Shown: positions 53,920-62,911 of the stretch, piece after piece
Layout of the letters: every line of letters begins with the position of its first letter
Numbering within the stretch: position 1 is the first letter of the stretch
Assembly: GCF_027922265.1 (NCBI RefSeq)
Contig: NZ_BSFI01000002.1
Coordinates: forward strand, 186,001 to 250,000
Origin: Hansschlegelia plantiphila
GTDB taxonomy: Bacteria > Pseudomonadota > Alphaproteobacteria > Rhizobiales > Methylopilaceae
Direction: 5' to 3'
Length of the DNA: 64,000 bases
The notes under the pieces: model-generated
What the model was told of the DNA's origin: nothing
What the model saw: the letters and a program-made list of their open reading frames with translations, nothing else
Database searches by the model: none
Made by a program: the position numbers and the translations under genes

Positions 53920-55278
53920 ATGTCCGCATCCGCTCGCAGCTGCCTCACCGTCGTGCTCGCCGCCGGCGAGGGGACGCGGATGCGCTCGACGACGCCGAAG
54001 GTGCTGCATCAGGCCGCCGGCAGAAGCCTTCTCGCCCATGTGCTCGCGACCGCGCGGGCGGCTGGCGCAGATGCGCTCGCGGTGGTCGTGGGTCCCGATC
54101 GCGAGGACGTGGCCGCGGAGGCCGCCAAGGTCGCGCCGGGCGCCAGCGTGTTCGTGCAGGAGCAGCGCCGCGGAACGGCGCACGCCGTGCTCGCCGCACG
54201 GGAAGCGCTGCGGCAGGGCTTCGACGACGTGCTGGTGGTCTATGGCGACACCCCGCTTGTGCGGACCGAGACCCTTGAACGTCTCCGCGCCCCGCTCGCC
54301 CACGGGGCGTCGGTCGTGGTGCTCGGCTTCGAGGCGGAAGACCCGACCGGCTACGGCAGGCTGATCTCGCGGGGCGAGAGCCTCGTGGCGATCCGCGAAG
54401 AGAAGGACGCCAGCGACGAGGAGCGCGCGATCAAGCTCTCCAACGCGGGCATCATCGCGATCTCCGGCGCGCACGCGCTCGACCTGCTCGACAGGATCGG
54501 AGACGACAACGCCAAGCGTGAATTCTACCTCACCGACATCGTCGAGGTCGCCGTGATGAGCGGGCTCGCGGTCGCCGCCGAGGCGGCGCCCGAGGCCGAG
54601 GTGCAGGGCGTCAACACCCGCGCGCAGCTCGCGGCGGTCGAGGCCGCCTTCCAGCGCCGCCTGCGCGCGGCCGCGATGGACGAGGGCGCCACGCTGATCG
54701 CGCCGGAGACCGTGTTTTTCTCCCACGACACCGTTCTCGGGCCCGACGTCACGGTGGAGCCCAACGTCGTGTTCGGTCCCGGGGTGGTGGTGGCTGAAGG
54801 CGCCGTGATCCACGCCTTCAGCCACCTAGACGGCGCCTATGTCGGCCCGGGCGTCTCGGTCGGCCCCTTCGCCCGGCTGAGGCCGGGGACGCAGCTCGCG
54901 GCAGGCGCGCGCGTCGGAAATTTCGTCGAGATCAAGAACGCCGAAGTCGGCGAGGGCGCAAAGGTCAACCACCTCGCCTATGTCGGCGACGCCAGCGTCG
55001 GCCCGCGCGCCAATCTCGGAGCGGGCACGATCACCTGCAACTATGACGGCTTCGCCAAGCACCGCACCACGATCGGGGCCGGTGTCTTCATCGGCACCAA
55101 CTCCTCGCTCGTCGCGCCGGTGACGATCGGGGAGGGGGCCTATGTCGGCACAGGCAGCGTGGTGACCGACGACGTGCCGGCCGACGGCCTCGCCATCGCG
55201 CGCGCCCGCCAGGTCACCAAGCCCGGTCGCGCCGCGAGGCTCAAGGCCGCCCTGAAGGCCGCGAAGGCCCGCGACTGA
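53920..55278 (+). CDS. glmU: Bifunctional UDP-GlcNAc pyrophosphorylase / GlcN-1-P acetyltransferase
   Basis: Makes UDP-GlcNAc for peptidoglycan and lipopolysaccharide. The 452-residue product has the uridylyltransferase loop [31 protein letters not shown], and VYGDTPLV in the N-domain. The C-terminal left-handed beta helix has hexapeptide repeats and the acetyltransferase residues in [29 protein letters not shown], and [13 protein letters not shown]. It starts with the ATG at 53920. glmS, its usual rhizobial neighbour, is not here; the next gene is convergent after 6 bases. Confidence 0.97.
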   Translation: MSASARSCLTVVLAAGEGTRMRSTTPKVLHQAAGRSLLAHVLATARAAGADALAVVVGPDREDVAAEAAKVAPGASVFVQEQRRGTAHAVLAAREALRQGFDDVLVVYGDTPLVRTETLERLRAPLAHGASVVVLGFEAEDPTGYGRLISRGESLVAIREEKDASDEERAIKLSNAGIIAISGAHALDLLDRIGDDNAKREFYLTDIVEVAVMSGLAVAAEAAPEAEVQGVNTRAQLAAVEAAFQRRLRAAAMDEGATLIAPETVFFSHDTVLGPDVTVEPNVVFGPGVVVAEGAVIHAFSHLDGAYVGPGVSVGPFARLRPGTQLAAGARVGNFVEIKNAEVGEGAKVNHLAYVGDASVGPRANLGAGTITCNYDGFAKHRTTIGAGVFIGTNSSLVAPVTIGEGAYVGTGSVVTDDVPADGLAIARARQVTKPGRAARLKAALKAAKARD

Positions 55279-55284
55279 CGGGAC

Positions 55285-56580
55285 TCAAGGGCGCGCCATG
55301 ACGGCGGCCCCGGCCCAGGCCGCCGCGCCTTGGGCCGCTGCGACCGCTGTCGCGAACGTCGCCTGAAGCAGGTAGCCGCCGGTCGGCGCCTCCCAGTCCA
55401 GCATCTCGCCGGCGAGGAACACCCCCGGCCGCCGCTTCAACATGAAGCGCTCGTCGAGCTCGGCGAAGCGCACGCCGCCGGCCGTCGAGATCGCCCGGTC
55501 GAGCCCCTGGACGCCCGTCAGACGCAAGGGAAGCGCCTTGATGGCGCGCGCCAGCGCCTCCGGCACCGCCTCGCGCGGACCAAGCTCCCGGAGCAGCGCA
55601 ATCGCGACCGGCGAGAGATACGCCGCCTTGCGGAGATGAGTGGAGAGCGAGCGGCTGCCGCGCGCCGCGGCGAGCTTCGTCGAGAGCGCGTCGAGGCTCA
55701 GATCCGGCCGCAGGTCGAGCAGCGGGGTCGCCTCGCCGTCGCGGTCGATCGCCTCGCGCAGCCGGCGCGAGAGCGCGTAGATGAGCCCGCCCTCGATCCC
55801 GGCGCGGGTGACCATCGCCTCGCCGCGGGCCGTCTCGCCCTCGAAGCTCAACGCCGCGCGCTTGATCGGCTCGCCGGCGAAGCGCTCGACGAAATGTTCG
55901 GACCACCGCGCGAGGAATCCGCAATTCGCGGGCCGCAGCGGCGCGATATCGACTCCGAGTTCGCCGAGCGGCTCGACCCAGCCGGCGTCCGATCCAAGAC
56001 GGGGCCAGCTTGCGCCGCCGAGCGCGATCACGGTGGCGGCCGGTCGGACGCGCAGCGGCCCGTCGGGCGTGTCGAACACGAGGCCGCCATCGTCGGCGAA
56101 GCCGGTCCAGCGTCGCCTGGTTTCGATCTCGACGCCTTGCTCTCCGAGCCGCCCGAGCCAGGCGCGCAGCAGCGGCGAGGTCTTCAGGCTCTTCGGGAAC
56201 ACCCGTCCGCTCGTGCCGACGAAGGTCTCGACGCCGAGCCCCTCGCACCAGCGCGTGAGCGCCTGCGCAGAGAAGGCGTCGAGCGCGGCGCGAAGCGCGG
56301 CCGCGGCCTCGCCGTAACGCCCGAGCATGCGCTCGGCGGGTTCGGAATGGGTGAGGTTCAGCCCGCCTCGCCCGGCGAGCAGGAACTTGCGCGCAACCGA
56401 GGGCATCGCCTCGAAGACCGTGACCGCGCAGCCGGAGGCCGCCAGCCGTTCGGCGGCCATCAATCCCGCGGGACCCGCCCCGACGACGGCGACCTCGGGC
56501 GCGACGTCCGGACGAAGATCGTCCCCGTCCAACGAATGAAGCACATGCGCCCTTTCTATTTTCGTAGTTCCAGCCGGCAT
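55285..56580 (-). CDS. HI0933-like FAD-dependent oxidoreductase (TIGR03862-type)
   Basis: A flavoprotein of about 431 residues. The N-terminal dinucleotide-binding motif VAVVGAGPAGLMAAERLA is followed by the family stretch KFLLAGRGGLNLTHSEP. The C-terminal part has GVRFAELDERFMLKRRPG, VFLAGEMLDWEAPTGGYLLQ and ATAVAAAQGAA, typical of the HI0933/YhiN flavoproteins, whose reaction is unknown. The start is uncertain: ATG 56580 chosen; GTG 56595 and GTG 56544 (AAAGGG upstream) are alternatives. Confidence 0.9.
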   Translation of the reverse strand: MPAGTTKIERAHVLHSLDGDDLRPDVAPEVAVVGAGPAGLMAAERLAASGCAVTVFEAMPSVARKFLLAGRGGLNLTHSEPAERMLGRYGEAAAALRAALDAFSAQALTRWCEGLGVETFVGTSGRVFPKSLKTSPLLRAWLGRLGEQGVEIETRRRWTGFADDGGLVFDTPDGPLRVRPAATVIALGGASWPRLGSDAGWVEPLGELGVDIAPLRPANCGFLARWSEHFVERFAGEPIKRAALSFEGETARGEAMVTRAGIEGGLIYALSRRLREAIDRDGEATPLLDLRPDLSLDALSTKLAAARGSRSLSTHLRKAAYLSPVAIALLRELGPREAVPEALARAIKALPLRLTGVQGLDRAISTAGGVRFAELDERFMLKRRPGVFLAGEMLDWEAPTGGYLLQATFATAVAAAQGAAAWAGAAVMARP

Positions 56581-56734
56581 AGGACCAAGTGTCACCGTGG
56601 CGATTCTCTATTCCTTAAGCCGCGCTTGCTAAACGGGGATGTTGGATCGACCGGGTCCGATGTCCGCTCCGCGGCTGCTGACGGCAAGGTCGACGCGCTT
56701 TCTAAGGCCGCGGCCACGAGGTGTCCGGAACGAC

Positions 56735-58882
56735 ATGGCGCTGATCTGCATCCTCGACGACCGGATCACCAACCGGAATATTTTCGGGAAGCTCGCTGCG
56801 TCGATCGAGCCGAACGTCGTGGTGCGGACTTTCGGCAATCCGATCGAGGCGCTCGCCTGGCTCGCCGATAACACGCCCGACCTGGTGGTCACCGACTTCA
56901 AGATGCCGGACCTCGACGGAGCGGAGTTCACGCGCCGCTTCCGCGCGCTCAAGGGCTGCGAGGACGTGCCCGTCGTCGTGCTGACGGTTTACGAGGAACG
57001 CAGCTTTCGTCTGAGCGCGCTCGAGGCCGGCGCCACGGACTTCCTGCAGAGCCCGGTCGACCACCACGAATTCCTCACCCGCGCCCGCAATCTACTGAAG
57101 ATGCGCCGCCAGCAGCTCGTGATCGCGAGCCGCGCGGTCTCGCTGGAGAACGAGCTTCGTTCGAGCGAACGCTCCCGGGAGCAGGCGCTGCGGGATTCCT
57201 CGGAACGCCTTGCGCAGGTGATCGACACCGTTCCCGCCATGATCAGCGCGTCGGATCGTTCGGGCCGGTGCATTTTCGTCAACGCCTACCAGGCTGCGAT
57301 GAAGGGGCTGGAGCCTTCCGTGCTGCTCGGCCGCACGGCCGTGGACATCTTCGGCCCCGAACATGGCGGCCGCAGCGCCGCGTTGGATCGCCTGATCTGC
57401 GAGAGCGGCGCGCCGATGCCGAGCTTCGAGGAGGAGATGGTCACCCGCGGCGGCGAGCGGCGCTATTTCCTCACCACCAAGGCGCCGCTGCGTGACGCCA
57501 CGGGCGAGATCGTCGCAGTGCTCACGACCTCGCTCGACATCTCCGATCGCAAGCGCGCCGAGCGGCATCTGAGGCATCTCGCCCATCACGACGCGCTGAC
57601 CGATCTCGCCAACCGCGCCCTGCTGAACGAACGGGTCCGCCACGAGATCGCAAACGCTCGCCGCAACGATTGCAAATTCGCGGTTCACCTGTTCGACCTC
57701 GACCGCTTCAAGGGCATCAACGACGTGCTCGGCCACCACGTCGGCGATCGGCTGCTGAAGGCGGTCGCCGACCGGTTGCGGGCCACGGTGCGCGAGACCG
57801 ACACCGTCGCCCGGCTTGGCGGCGACGAGTTCGCTATCCTCCAGACCAATGTCATGGCCGTCGAGGACACCGCCGAGCTCGCGGGCCGCGTACGTGAGGC
57901 GCTCGCCGTTCCGTTCCTCTTCGAAGGCAAGGAGGTCTCGACGTCGGCCAGCATCGGCATCGCGCTGTTCCCCGACAACGGCTTCGATGTCGACGATCTG
58001 CTGAAGAACGCCGATCTCGCGATGTACCGCGCCAAGGCCGACGGGCGCGACGGCTACCGCGCCTTCGTCGCCGACATGGACACGACCGCGCGCGCGATCA
58101 CGGTGCTGGAGAGCGACCTTCGCCGCGCGCTTCTCCGGCAGGAGTTCGAACTGCACTACCAGCCGCAGGTGGCGCTCTCGACCGGCCGCATCGTCGGCGC
58201 CGAGGCCCTGATTCGCTGGCGGCGCGAGAGCGGCGATCTGATCAGCCCCGCCGACTTCCTGCCGCCAGCCGAAGAGAACGGCCTCATCGTTCCGATCAAC
58301 GAGTGGGTGCTGCGCGAGGCCTGTTCGCAGGCCGCCTCATGGCCGGCCGCCGGCCTGCCGGCGCTGCGGATCGCGGTGAACCTCTCCGGCGTCCAGTTCC
58401 GCAAGGTCGACGTCGAGAAGGTGGTGTGCGCCGCGCTCGACGAATCCGGGCTCGATCCGAAGCGCCTTGAGCTCGAGCTGACCGAGACGATCCTGCTGCA
58501 GGACACTGACCTCGTGGTGTCGCAGCTCAAATCGCTGCAGCGGCGAGGCGTGACCTTCTCGATCGACGATTTCGGGACGGGCTATTCGTCGCTCGCCTAC
58601 GTCAAGAACTTCCCCGTCGACCGGCTGAAGATCGACCGCAGCTTCATCGACAACCTGCGCAACGACGTGAACGACGCGGCGATCGTGCGCGCCATCGTCA
58701 GCCTCGGGCACAGCCTCGACCTCGACGTCATCGCCGAGGGCGTCGAGACCGCGGCGCAGGTGGCCCATCTTCGCGCCGAGGGCTGCGACGAGGTGCAGGG
58801 CTACTACTTCGGACGCCCGATGCCGGCCGCGGACTTCGTCGACCTGGTGCGCCGGGAGACGCTGCTGGTCCGCAGCGCATGA
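56735..58882 (+). CDS. Response regulator with RpfG-like receiver fused to PAS-GGDEF-EAL
   Basis: A 715-residue regulator. Residues 1-120 are a receiver resembling that of RpfG (ICILDDRITNRNIFGKLA; phospho-acceptor Asp54 in VTDFKMPDLDG); the usual Lys of the KP motif is Ser106 (QSP). A PAS domain covers about 155-275. A GGDEF diguanylate cyclase has intact GGDEF (362-366) and an RxxD inhibitory site (Arg353-Asp356) five residues before it. An EAL phosphodiesterase domain has E490-A-L and DDFGTGYSS. It probably makes and breaks cyclic-di-GMP under control of the adjacent kinase. The ATG at 56735 starts the receiver; longer in-frame starts exist. It overlaps the kinase gene by 4 bases. Confidence 0.9.
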   Translation: MALICILDDRITNRNIFGKLAASIEPNVVVRTFGNPIEALAWLADNTPDLVVTDFKMPDLDGAEFTRRFRALKGCEDVPVVVLTVYEERSFRLSALEAGATDFLQSPVDHHEFLTRARNLLKMRRQQLVIASRAVSLENELRSSERSREQALRDSSERLAQVIDTVPAMISASDRSGRCIFVNAYQAAMKGLEPSVLLGRTAVDIFGPEHGGRSAALDRLICESGAPMPSFEEEMVTRGGERRYFLTTKAPLRDATGEIVAVLTTSLDISDRKRAERHLRHLAHHDALTDLANRALLNERVRHEIANARRNDCKFAVHLFDLDRFKGINDVLGHHVGDRLLKAVADRLRATVRETDTVARLGGDEFAILQTNVMAVEDTAELAGRVREALAVPFLFEGKEVSTSASIGIALFPDNGFDVDDLLKNADLAMYRAKADGRDGYRAFVADMDTTARAITVLESDLRRALLRQEFELHYQPQVALSTGRIVGAEALIRWRRESGDLISPADFLPPAEENGLIVPINEWVLREACSQAASWPAAGLPALRIAVNLSGVQFRKVDVEKVVCAALDESGLDPKRLELELTETILLQDTDLVVSQLKSLQRRGVTFSIDDFGTGYSSLAYVKNFPVDRLKIDRSFIDNLRNDVNDAAIVRAIVSLGHSLDLDVIAEGVETAAQVAHLRAEGCDEVQGYYFGRPMPAADFVDLVRRETLLVRSA

Positions 58883-61440
58883 CGTCCTCGGGCGCCGCGA
58901 AGACCGCGCTGCGGACCCTTGATCGCGCCAAGTCTTCGATCCGGGCCCGTCTCGCCGGCCGGCCGGACCGCGAGCACGAGATCGTCCTGAACCGCTTCGT
59001 CATCGCGATGCTGGTGCTCGGCTATGTCTCGCTCGCGGGCTCCAACCCGTCGGTCGTCCAGCTCGCGAGCCTGTTCGCCGGCTCAGCGGCGCTTTTTTTC
59101 GTTCACATGCTGTTGCGCCCCGGAACCTCGGTGATCCGCCAGCGCATCGGCATCGTCGTCGATCTCGAGGTTTTGTCCTACGGGATGCATCTCGGCGACG
59201 CGACGACTGCGATCCTCTATCCGCTCTATCTCTGGGTCATCTTCGGCAACGGCTTCCGCTTCGGCCTCTCCGCGCTGCGCTTCGGCACCGCGGCGGGAGT
59301 GATCGGTTTCGCGGTCATGATCGCCACGACGCCATTCTGGAGCGACAACCTGCGTCTGTCGCTGGGCCTGCTCTCCGGGCTTGTCGTGCTGCCGCTCTAT
59401 GCTGGAACGCTGATCAAGAAGCTGCAGGACGCCAAGGACGTCGCCGAGGAGGCCAGCCGCGCCAAGAGCCAGTTCCTCGCAAGCGTGAGCCACGAGCTGA
59501 GGACCCCGCTCAACGCCGTGATCGGCATGACGGGCCTGCTCGAGGAGACGGAGCTCGGCGACGAGCAGCGCGACATGGCCCGCACCGCAGGCGACGCCGG
59601 ACGGGCGCTGCTCGGCCTGATCGACGACCTGCTGAACTTCAGCCGCCTCGAGGCGGGCCTCATGCCGACCAACATCGGCGCTTTCGACCTGCACGACATG
59701 CTCGCCTCGGCGCGCGGCATGCTGGCCACCCAGGCGCACGCCAAGGGCCTCCGGCTCGGCCTGCACGTGACGCCGCGGACGCCTTACCGGCTGCGCGGCG
59801 ACGCCCGAAAGATCCGCGACGTGCTCGTCAACCTTATGAGCAACGCCGTGAAGTTCACGGCGACCGGGGGAGTGGTCGCGAGCGTCGACATGATCAGCGG
59901 CCCGGAGGAGCGCCCGCGGTTGCGCTTCGAGGTCTCCGACACCGGCATCGGCGTGGCGCCCGAGGCGCGCGCGCGGATCTTCGAGAGCTTCACCCAGGCG
60001 GACGAAACGATCATCAACAGCCATGGCGGCACCGGCCTCGGCCTCGCGATCTGCCGACAACTGATCGAGCTGCAGGGCGGCCGCATCGACGTGGAGAGCG
60101 AGCCGGGGGTCGGCAGCGTGTTCTGGTTCGAGCTCGATCTCGAACTCGATCTGGACGCCGCCGCGGAGGAGCCGCGGGCGGCGGCGACCGTCGCGCTCGC
60201 CGCGACCGAGGAGCGCGCCGAGGCGTTGGTCCGCTCGCTCGCCTCCGCGGGGGTCGCCGCGTCGGCCGCAGTCGACATCCGCTCCGCGCTGCGTCTGCTG
60301 CGCGCCGAGGCGTATCAGGGACGATGCGTCGTGGTGATCGACGGCGAGGAGACAAGTCTCGACGGGGAGGCGCTCGCCCGCGCGATCCGCGCCGCCGACC
60401 GTGAGGAGCGTATCGAAGTCGTGCTCGTCAGCCCGCGCATGCCCTTGGGCCTTCCGGATGTGGAGCTTCGCCTGCTCTGCGCGTCAGCCGCCGCCGCGCC
60501 CAATGCGGAGGCGCTCGCCGCAATGGTGCGGATCGCAAGCGTCGGCTCGGCGGGACGCATCGCAGCCCAGGCGACGCCCATCGCCGCGCAAACGACGCAT
60601 CGCCTCGCGATTCTCGTCGCCGAAGACAACCGGACCAACCAGAAGGTCATCACCAAGGTGCTGGAGCGGGCCGGTCACGATGTCCGCATCGCCGAGAACG
60701 GCGAATTCGCGCTCGACGCTCTGACCGAGCGGACCTTCGACATCGTCCTGATGGACGTCAACATGCCGGTGCTCGACGGGATCGAATGCGCCAAGCTCTA
60801 TCGCTTCGCCTCGATCGGGAAGAAGAGGACGCCGATCGTCGCGCTCACCGCGGACGCGACCCCCACCGTGCGGGACCGCTGCCTTGCGGCTGGCATGGAC
60901 GCCTGCCTGACCAAGCCGATCGAACCCGCGCATCTGCTCGCCACGATCTATGAACTCACGGGCGTCGCGACCGGCTCCGCGCTGGAGGAGGCGGAGCGCG
61001 CGACGGCGCAGCAGCAGGCGGCCGACGACGAGATCGTCTCGAACATCGCGAACCATCCGAACTTCCGCTCCGCCCGCCGCACGGTGGTCGATCGCGGCGC
61101 GCTGAGCGAGCTCGAGGAGCTTGGGGGGCGCGAGTTCCTGCGCGATCTTGTCGACGCCTTCATCGACGACGCCGCGGCGTCCCTGCGAACCCTGCACGAG
61201 GCGGCCGAGAGCGGCGAGGCCGCGACCTTCCGCGAGCAGGCTCACGCTCTGAGGAGCGGCGCCGCAAATATCGGCGTGCGCGGGATGTACGAGCTCTGCC
61301 TGGCCTACAGGAACATCGACGCCCGCGATCTCGCCACCAACGGCATAGACCACGTCCGGCAGTTGGAGGCCGAGTTCAACCGCGCCTGCAAGATCCTGCG
61401 CCACCACTTCCCCGAGCGCGAGGAGAGCCGCGGCGCCTAA
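58879..61440 (+). CDS. rpfC: RpfC-like hybrid sensor histidine kinase (DSF receptor type)
   Basis: An 853-residue membrane hybrid kinase. Five or six hydrophobic segments occupy residues 38-178 and include LYLWVIFGNGFRFG, a stretch that I recall from Xanthomonas RpfC. HisKA has His205 in SVSHELRTPLN; HATPase shows NAVKFT, DTGIG and GGTGLGLA. A degenerate receiver-like segment spans about 437-550. A true receiver has Asp626 (LMDVNMP) and Lys679, and a C-terminal HPt domain has His789 (EQAHALRSGAANIG). This is the RpfC layout with an additional pseudo-receiver. The ATG overlaps the response-regulator stop; its own stop overlaps that of convergent rpfF. Confidence 0.88.
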   Translation: MTSSGAAKTALRTLDRAKSSIRARLAGRPDREHEIVLNRFVIAMLVLGYVSLAGSNPSVVQLASLFAGSAALFFVHMLLRPGTSVIRQRIGIVVDLEVLSYGMHLGDATTAILYPLYLWVIFGNGFRFGLSALRFGTAAGVIGFAVMIATTPFWSDNLRLSLGLLSGLVVLPLYAGTLIKKLQDAKDVAEEASRAKSQFLASVSHELRTPLNAVIGMTGLLEETELGDEQRDMARTAGDAGRALLGLIDDLLNFSRLEAGLMPTNIGAFDLHDMLASARGMLATQAHAKGLRLGLHVTPRTPYRLRGDARKIRDVLVNLMSNAVKFTATGGVVASVDMISGPEERPRLRFEVSDTGIGVAPEARARIFESFTQADETIINSHGGTGLGLAICRQLIELQGGRIDVESEPGVGSVFWFELDLELDLDAAAEEPRAAATVALAATEERAEALVRSLASAGVAASAAVDIRSALRLLRAEAYQGRCVVVIDGEETSLDGEALARAIRAADREERIEVVLVSPRMPLGLPDVELRLLCASAAAAPNAEALAAMVRIASVGSAGRIAAQATPIAAQTTHRLAILVAEDNRTNQKVITKVLERAGHDVRIAENGEFALDALTERTFDIVLMDVNMPVLDGIECAKLYRFASIGKKRTPIVALTADATPTVRDRCLAAGMDACLTKPIEPAHLLATIYELTGVATGSALEEAERATAQQQAADDEIVSNIANHPNFRSARRTVVDRGALSELEELGGREFLRDLVDAFIDDAAASLRTLHEAAESGEAATFREQAHALRSGAANIGVRGMYELCLAYRNIDARDLATNGIDHVRQLEAEFNRACKILRHHFPEREESRGA

Positions 61441-62432
61441 GCCTCCGCGGCGACCTTGACGCTCATGCGCTTGTCCTGCGCCGAGCTCAGGCGCTCCATC
61501 TTTCGCAGGTCCGCGGGATCGACCGCGAGCGCCGCGTCGACCCAGATGTCGACGATGTCCCGCAGTTCCTCATAAGGCAGCGGCCACACCCGCTGGCTCG
61601 CCTTGTAGATGGCGGAGAGACCGTTCCGGCGCCTCATGTTCCGCGCGATCAGACGATGGGTCTCTGCGACGCCGTCGCCCGGCTCGGCCAGCACCTGGAC
61701 GACGCCCATGGCGTGCAGCTCCTCGGCGGTGAAGATCTGGCCGCTCATGACGAGCTTCTCGGCCTGGCCGAGCCCGATCCGGCGCGCGAGCAGGCTGAGC
61801 GCTCCCATCCCGGGGAACAGGTTGAAGAGGATTTCGGGCAGGCCGAACTTCACGCCCCGCTCCGCCACGATCATCTGGCAGGACAGCGCCGTCTCGAACC
61901 CGCCGCCGAGCGCGTCGCCCTGCACCAGCGCGATGGTCAGCACCGAGTGGCCGAACCCGATCGCGTTGTCGTGCAGGACGTCGATGCAGGCGTAGGCGTA
62001 GGTTCGCAGCGCCTCGCGGTCCCGCTCGCGGATCCAGTGCGCGAACCGGTCGAGATCTCCGCCCAGATTGAAGACGCCCGGCAGGCGGGAGCACAGCACG
62101 GAATGGGTGAGCGGCGCCGGCTCGTCGGCGTCCGCGGTCCGGAAACTTTCGTGGATGGCGTCCGTGTAACTCTTGAGGTCCCGCAAAAGGCCGGGCGTAA
62201 AGCTCGGCGCGTCGGCGGGATTCATCCAGCACCAGGCCGTACGAAGCCCGGCGTCATACTCGAGGTCGACCTCCGTGCAGGACAGATCGCTTAGGATCGC
62301 CGCTCCGCGGGGCGCATGATGCGGGGCCCCGCGAACTCCCGCTTGGGCGCTCCCCGATCCCAAACGAAACTTTCGGCGAGCGAACCCGAGCGGGAATGAG
62401 GGACGTCCGCGCAGATCGATCGTCGCCGACAT
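61437..62432 (-). CDS. rpfF: RpfF-like DSF synthase (crotonase family)
   Basis: A 331-residue crotonase that in Xanthomonas and relatives makes diffusible signal factor, a cis-2-unsaturated fatty acid, by dehydrating and hydrolysing 3-hydroxyacyl-ACP. Signatures are SRLPGVFNLGGDLDRF, LVQGDALGGGFETALS and GVKFGLPEILFNLFPGMGAL. The two catalytic glutamates fall at Glu180 (GGGFE) and Glu200 (GLPE), 20 residues apart as in the known enzyme (141 and 161). An N-terminal extension of about 45 residues is Arg/Pro/Gly-rich. I chose the ATG at 62432 with GGAG 8 bases upstream. It is convergent with rpfC. Confidence 0.92.
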   Translation of the reverse strand: MSATIDLRGRPSFPLGFARRKFRLGSGSAQAGVRGAPHHAPRGAAILSDLSCTEVDLEYDAGLRTAWCWMNPADAPSFTPGLLRDLKSYTDAIHESFRTADADEPAPLTHSVLCSRLPGVFNLGGDLDRFAHWIRERDREALRTYAYACIDVLHDNAIGFGHSVLTIALVQGDALGGGFETALSCQMIVAERGVKFGLPEILFNLFPGMGALSLLARRIGLGQAEKLVMSGQIFTAEELHAMGVVQVLAEPGDGVAETHRLIARNMRRRNGLSAIYKASQRVWPLPYEELRDIVDIWVDAALAVDPADLRKMERLSSAQDKRMSVKVAAEA

Positions 62433-62911
62433 TGCGCACTCCAGATGCACACAACCCAGAGGCGTATACCGCCCCCCTCAACTGGATATTAACGTTTTAT
62501 TTACCCATTTCAAATCCAGGCGGCGGCGAACGCTAGTACTGACGTGTGGCGGCGCGAGTCCTACTCAACCGCGAGATGTCGAAAGCGTCGTAGAAATGCT
62601 GTTCCAACTTGGGATTTGTTGAATTCTGAAGAACAGCGTCAGGATCTGAGCGCGTCGGACAAGGATATTGGCGACCCGCGAGGGAGTTTTCGGCGCGCCC
62701 GAAGGCGCAGTCCGGTTTGCCGCAACGCGGCAGGCCCCTGGGTTGTTTGCCGACGGACGATCCTGTTGACCGTGCGATGCGCTTCAGGACTGCTATGCAA
62801 CGGGTGGGAACCGCGACAGACATGATATAATCAACGAAAGTGGCGCGACGGTATGCCGCAGTCCAGAACTGTGATCCTCCGCTCCAGCGCAAAAGCAGGG
62901 CTTCGATTACG
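62433..62911. other. Intergenic region between rpfF and the PhyH-like gene
   Basis: About 480 bases separating divergent genes. It is less GC-rich than the coding regions. AT-rich strings at 62487-62515 (ATATTAACGTTTTATTTACC) may hold the rpfF promoter. A minus-strand frame ending at 62533 has a protein-like tail but no credible start. Short plus-strand frames look non-coding. No terminator or RNA gene was recognised. Confidence 0.4.
62823..62831 (+). promoter_or_regulatory. Extended -10 promoter element of the PhyH-like gene
   Basis: A TGATATAAT string, i.e. a TG-extended perfect TATAAT (62826-62831), with no clear -35. Predicted start of transcription is near 62838, about 75 bases before the chosen ATG. 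Confidence 0.4.

Noticed and set aside
62544..62825. 93-codon plus-strand frame in the rpfF-PhyH gap
   Set aside because: Composition is Arg/Cys-rich with no ribosome site and no domain; it overlaps probable promoter DNA.
62533..62840. Minus-strand frame with tail NPKLEQHFYDAFDISRLSR upstream of rpfF
   Set aside because: Low-complexity Arg/Ala sequence upstream, overlap with the PhyH-like gene and no ribosome site; at best a decayed gene remnant.
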